Shown in pieces: positions 6,291 through 8,061 of a DNA stretch of 8,061 bases; within the stretch, counting starts at the first letter, position 1; every line of letters starts with the position of its first letter. The stretch is from the NCBI GenBank assembly GCA_018691945.1, contig JABHJJ010000059.1, forward strand, positions 1 through 8,061. Reading direction: 5' to 3'. The stretch comes from Candidatus Nitrosopelagicus sp. (GTDB taxonomy: Archaea > Thermoproteota > Nitrososphaeria > Nitrososphaerales > Nitrosopumilaceae). The notes under the pieces are model-generated. The model did not search any database. It worked only from the letters and a program-made list of their open reading frames with translations, and was not told where the DNA came from. The position numbers and the translations under genes were made by a program.

Positions 6291-6488
6291 TTATTCAAAA
6301 TGTTTTTCACATAACATAATATTCTTAGAATCAAGAGTTTTTGCAGTAAGTGAAGTACCATCCTCAATTCCCTTTTTACAAACATAACAATTCATTTCGT
6401 TAGCATCTGTTCTCAAAAAGACATGTTCTGTCTTTAAGACAAAATCTTGAGTTAGAGAAGATTTTCCAGAATATACTAACTGGCTCAT
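6291..6488 (-). CDS. Small putative zinc-binding protein of unknown function
   Basis: A 65-residue soluble protein with a likely zinc site from Cys34-x-x-Cys37 (MNCYVCKKG) and Cys60-x-x-His63 (MLCEKHFE) at the C-terminus, 22 residues apart, as in a minimal zinc ribbon or treble-clef-like knuckle. The N-terminal half (MSQLVYSGKSSLTQDFVLKT) has no motif I recognise. It is too small to be an enzyme on its own and may bind nucleic acid or a protein partner. The ATG at 6488 is preferred over an ATG at 6497 and a TTG at 6503, because CTTATATC begins exactly 29 bases upstream of it. The gene is convergent with ilvD with no bases between the stops. Coding is supported by the promoter, the motif and genome-like codon choice; function is unknown. 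Confidence 0.72.
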   Translation of the reverse strand: MSQLVYSGKSSLTQDFVLKTEHVFLRTDANEMNCYVCKKGIEDGTSLTAKTLDSKNIMLCEKHFE

Positions 6489-6509
6489 GCTTTCCATACA
6501 CAACTATTT

Positions 6510-6517
6510 GATATAAG
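6510..6517 (-). promoter_or_regulatory. TATA box of the small zinc-protein gene
   Basis: On the minus strand this reads CTTATATC, starting 29 bases upstream of the ATG at 6488. An inverted GTACC/GGTAC pair (6519-6523 and 6533-6537) lies just upstream, over the BRE region, and could be an operator. Confidence 0.5.
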
Positions 6518-6561
6518 TGTACCGTACTATAAGGTACCATTCATAACAAATTGAGACTATT

Positions 6562-6588
6562 TGCTAAAGGTATTTGATAACTTTAGCA
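6562..6588. repeat. 8-base inverted repeat (dyad)
   Basis: TGCTAAAG (6562-6569) and CTTTAGCA (6581-6588) are perfect inverted copies separated by 11 bases; the arms could extend by two G-T wobble pairs in RNA. It lies upstream of both flanking promoters, so it is more likely a DNA-binding dyad than a transcribed hairpin unless an unseen RNA crosses it. The centre-to-centre distance of the arms (19 bases) is close to two helical turns. Confidence 0.45.
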
Positions 6589-6724
6589 GGGTTTTCAAAC
6601 CAATTAGTTGTGAATGAATTGCAACTCTTTGTACATGATTGCTGATTTTATTCATAATGAAGTTAGAATAAACAGATCTAATTGTGGATCGCTCAATTTT
6701 ATTCGATCAACTTGTTAAACACAC

Positions 6725-6732
6725 TTTAAATA
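6725..6732 (+). promoter_or_regulatory. TATA box upstream of trpE
   Basis: TTTAAATA is the best box A match in the window. Its first T is 29 bases upstream of the ATG at 6754 and 33 bases upstream of the trpE ATG at 6758. By the spacing of the other genes the mRNA should start at about 6754. A second TTTAAA at 6745-6750 points to about 6774, where no in-frame start exists, and is less likely. Confidence 0.65.
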
Positions 6733-6753
6733 TTGAGATTTTTGTTTAAAAAT

Positions 6754-6792
6754 ATGAATGGTGACCGTCTTTGGACATTCAATCACTCCTAA
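6754..6792 (+). CDS. Possible 12-codon upstream frame overlapping trpE start
   Basis: ATG at 6754 opens the frame MNGDRLWTFNHS, ending in TAA at 6790-6792. It lies in another frame from trpE and begins 4 bases before the trpE ATG (ATGAATGG). The predicted transcription start coincides with this ATG, so on a leaderless mRNA the 5'-terminal AUG would belong to this frame. One Trp codon is at position 7. Nothing shows it is translated; it may be chance in a 4-base leader. Confidence 0.25.
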   Translation: MNGDRLWTFNHS

Positions 6793-8061
6793 GATAATTC
6801 CTCTAGTGTACACTGAAACACAGCCATTTGAAGTTTACAATAAAATATCAAGAAATTACAAATATTCATTTTTGTTCGAATCGTTAACTGGACCTGACGA
6901 ACTTGCAGAGACATCAATTATGGGTTTTGAGCCAGAATTTATCGTAAGAGGGTATTTTGATAAAATCACAATTGAAAACAGAGATGGTGAAATTGAAACG
7001 ATCAACACGCGCACACCTTTGGATGAAATCAAAAAATTAGTAAAACAAACAGATGATATGACGTATCGATATTTGGGAGGGGCAGTAGGAAACATAGATT
7101 ATGATGCCATACGTTTATTTGAAAATATTCCAGGAAAAAGAAATTTAGATAAACCAATAATGGAATTTGGGATATACAACGATGGCATTCTATACGATAA
7201 CAAAAAGAAACAGTTTTTCTATTTTTACTACGATGAAAATCGTTCTGAAAATATATTGAAAACTGAAGTAGAATTTGGAACTTTTGAAATTTCAGATATA
7301 ATTCCAAATTTAAATAAAGAAGAATTTGAGAAAATTGTAAACAAAGCAAAAGAGTACGTACATAGTGGAGATGTGTTTCAGGTTGTTCTTTCTAGAAAAT
7401 TCTCATTTGAAGGAAAAGGAGATTATCTTAAAGTATATGAAAAACTTCGAAAACTAAATCCATCTCCATATATGTTCCACCTGAAAATGAACAATAATAC
7501 AATAATTGGCTCTAGCCCTGAGATGTTGTTACGAGTTACTGGAAAAGATATTGAAACATTTCCTATTGCAGGTACAAGAAAAATTACAGAAGATGAAGAA
7601 AAAAATGAAAAACTAAAAGATGAGTTACAAAATGATGAAAAAGAACTTGCCGAGCACACAATGCTTGTTGATTTAGGTAGGAATGACATTGGAAGAGTTT
7701 GCGATTATGGAACAGTAAAAGTAAAAGAGCTAATGGAGATCAAGCGATTCAGCCATGTTCAGCACATAGTGACACATGTTGTGGGTAAGTTAAATGAAAA
7801 ACATGACATGTATGACGCGTTTGAAGCGGTTTTTCCTGCAGGAACTGTTTCAGGGGCACCTAAAGTAAGAGCAATGGAAGTAATCCAAGAATTAGAACCA
7901 ACACAAAGAGGAACATACGCAGGGGCTGTAGGATATTTTTCATTTAATGGATGTTGTGATTTCGCAATTGCAATTAGGAGTATTTTTGCTGAAAAAAATA
8001 ACGGGTTTGTACAAGCAGGAGCAGGAATTGTATTTGATTCAATTGCAGAAAATGAATTCAA
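6758..8061 (+). CDS. trpE: Anthranilate synthase component I (3' end missing)
   Basis: The first 434 residues of TrpE, which makes anthranilate from chorismate with ammonia or glutamine (with TrpG), the first committed step to tryptophan; the frame is open to the window end and perhaps only a short tail is missing. The tryptophan feedback site is intact: LFES (39-42), ten residues, then Ser53, matching LLES-x10-S. Chorismate-binding domain motifs follow in order: HSGDVFQVVLSRKF (about 203-217), FPIAGTRK (about 268-275), EHTMLVDLGRNDIGRV (about 299-314), FPAGTVSGAPK (about 359-369), YAGAVGYFS, and QAGAGIVFDSIAENEF at the edge. The order and lack of a pabB-like change favour TrpE over PabB. ATG 6758 is the first start in frame (followed by GTG) and gives MVTVFGHSITPKIIP, the usual archaeal N-terminus. 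It sits 33 bases from its TATA box, 4 more than its neighbours. Confidence 0.94.
   Translation, partial: MVTVFGHSITPKIIPLVYTETQPFEVYNKISRNYKYSFLFESLTGPDELAETSIMGFEPEFIVRGYFDKITIENRDGEIETINTRTPLDEIKKLVKQTDDMTYRYLGGAVGNIDYDAIRLFENIPGKRNLDKPIMEFGIYNDGILYDNKKKQFFYFYYDENRSENILKTEVEFGTFEISDIIPNLNKEEFEKIVNKAKEYVHSGDVFQVVLSRKFSFEGKGDYLKVYEKLRKLNPSPYMFHLKMNNNTIIGSSPEMLLRVTGKDIETFPIAGTRKITEDEEKNEKLKDELQNDEKELAEHTMLVDLGRNDIGRVCDYGTVKVKELMEIKRFSHVQHIVTHVVGKLNEKHDMYDAFEAVFPAGTVSGAPKVRAMEVIQELEPTQRGTYAGAVGYFSFNGCCDFAIAIRSIFAEKNNGFVQAGAGIVFDSIAENEF

Larger units (their letters stand above)
6489..6757. other. Intergenic region between divergent zinc-protein and trpE genes
   Basis: About 270 bases with no convincing gene. 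It holds an outward promoter at each end (6510-6517 leftward, 6725-6732 rightward), an 8-base inverted repeat at 6562-6588, a 7-base inverted repeat (6647-6653 with 6666-6672), a near-direct repeat of GCTnATTTTATTC (6641-6653 and 6691-6704, 50-51 bases apart), and a GTACC/GGTAC pair at 6519-6537. No tRNA, rRNA or C/D box RNA could be built from it. It is the richest candidate regulatory region in the window. Confidence 0.6.

Noticed and set aside
6489..6503. TTG 6503 or ATG 6497 as start of the small zinc protein
   Set aside because: ATG 6488 has a TATA-like element at exactly 29 bases; a CTATAA at 6527-6532 would roughly suit 6503, but TTG is a rarer start and the extra residues carry no motif.
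6562..6601. tRNA-like pieces (stem plus GGGTTTTCAAACC resembling a T-arm)
   Set aside because: The T-arm would have only a 2-base loop with its best pairing, and no acceptor stem, D-arm or anticodon arm can be placed around it.
6630..6635. TGTACA, resembling the TRP box bound by TrpY in Methanothermobacter
   Set aside because: It is a single 6-base palindrome more than 120 bases from trpE, no TrpY gene is in the window, and such a short motif is expected by chance.
1..8061. Mobile elements, CRISPR arrays, toxin-antitoxin or defence genes
   Set aside because: No transposase or integrase, no repeated spacers and no defence domains are present; the regulator pair is not toxin-antitoxin-like, although a GNAT beside DNA-binding proteins recalls GNAT toxins. 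Those are usually paired with RHH/DUF1778 antitoxins, not two winged-helix proteins.

Overview
The window looks like a stretch of chromosome from an ammonia-oxidising marine archaeon (Nitrososphaerota/Thaumarchaeota, Nitrosopumilus-like). The case rests on an archaeal-type class 1 release factor (aRF1, with NIKS and GGQ motifs), strongly AT-rich sequence, archaeal TATA boxes placed for leaderless transcripts, and the thaumarchaeal look of the IlvD, TrpE and CbtB proteins. The genus is inferred from recall of related proteins, not from a search.

Layout, left to right. (1) 54-1209, minus strand: an apparent operon of two tandem winged-helix regulators, paralogous to each other and overlapping by 11 bases, followed by a GNAT acetyltransferase. 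(2) 1287-2202: a small CbtB-type membrane protein (minus) and a membrane-anchored DsbA/BdbD-like thiol oxidoreductase (plus), transcribed divergently from a 52-base gap with one symmetric TATA box. (3) 2259-3937: prf1 (aRF1), convergent with and overlapping the 3' end of a HIT-family hydrolase gene. (4) 4006-6290, plus: a membrane-anchored His-rich protein of unknown function, followed with almost no gap by ilvD (dihydroxy-acid dehydratase, branched-chain amino acid synthesis). (5) 6291-6488, minus: a 65-residue putative zinc protein whose stop codon abuts that of ilvD. (6) 6489-6757: the only sizeable intergenic region, with inverted and direct repeats and two outward-facing promoters. (7) 6758 to the right edge: trpE (anthranilate synthase component I), cut by the window end.

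Promoter geometry is the most consistent signal. For five genes (1209, 1499, 1552, 3937 and 6488) the first base of the TATA-like box lies exactly 29 bases upstream of the start codon, so the mRNA should begin at or within a base or so of the start codon. This fixes several doubtful starts: 1552 rather than 1540, GTG at 3937, and ATG at 6488. trpE breaks the rule by 4 bases: the predicted 5' end falls on a different ATG, which opens a 12-codon reading frame containing a Trp codon and overlapping the trpE start.

Most genes are housekeeping or amino acid synthesis genes. I see no mobile element, CRISPR array, RNA gene or clear undescribed multi-gene system. The observations most worth following are the shared divergent promoter, the trpE upstream frame, the tandem regulator pair and the two poorly characterised small or secreted proteins.
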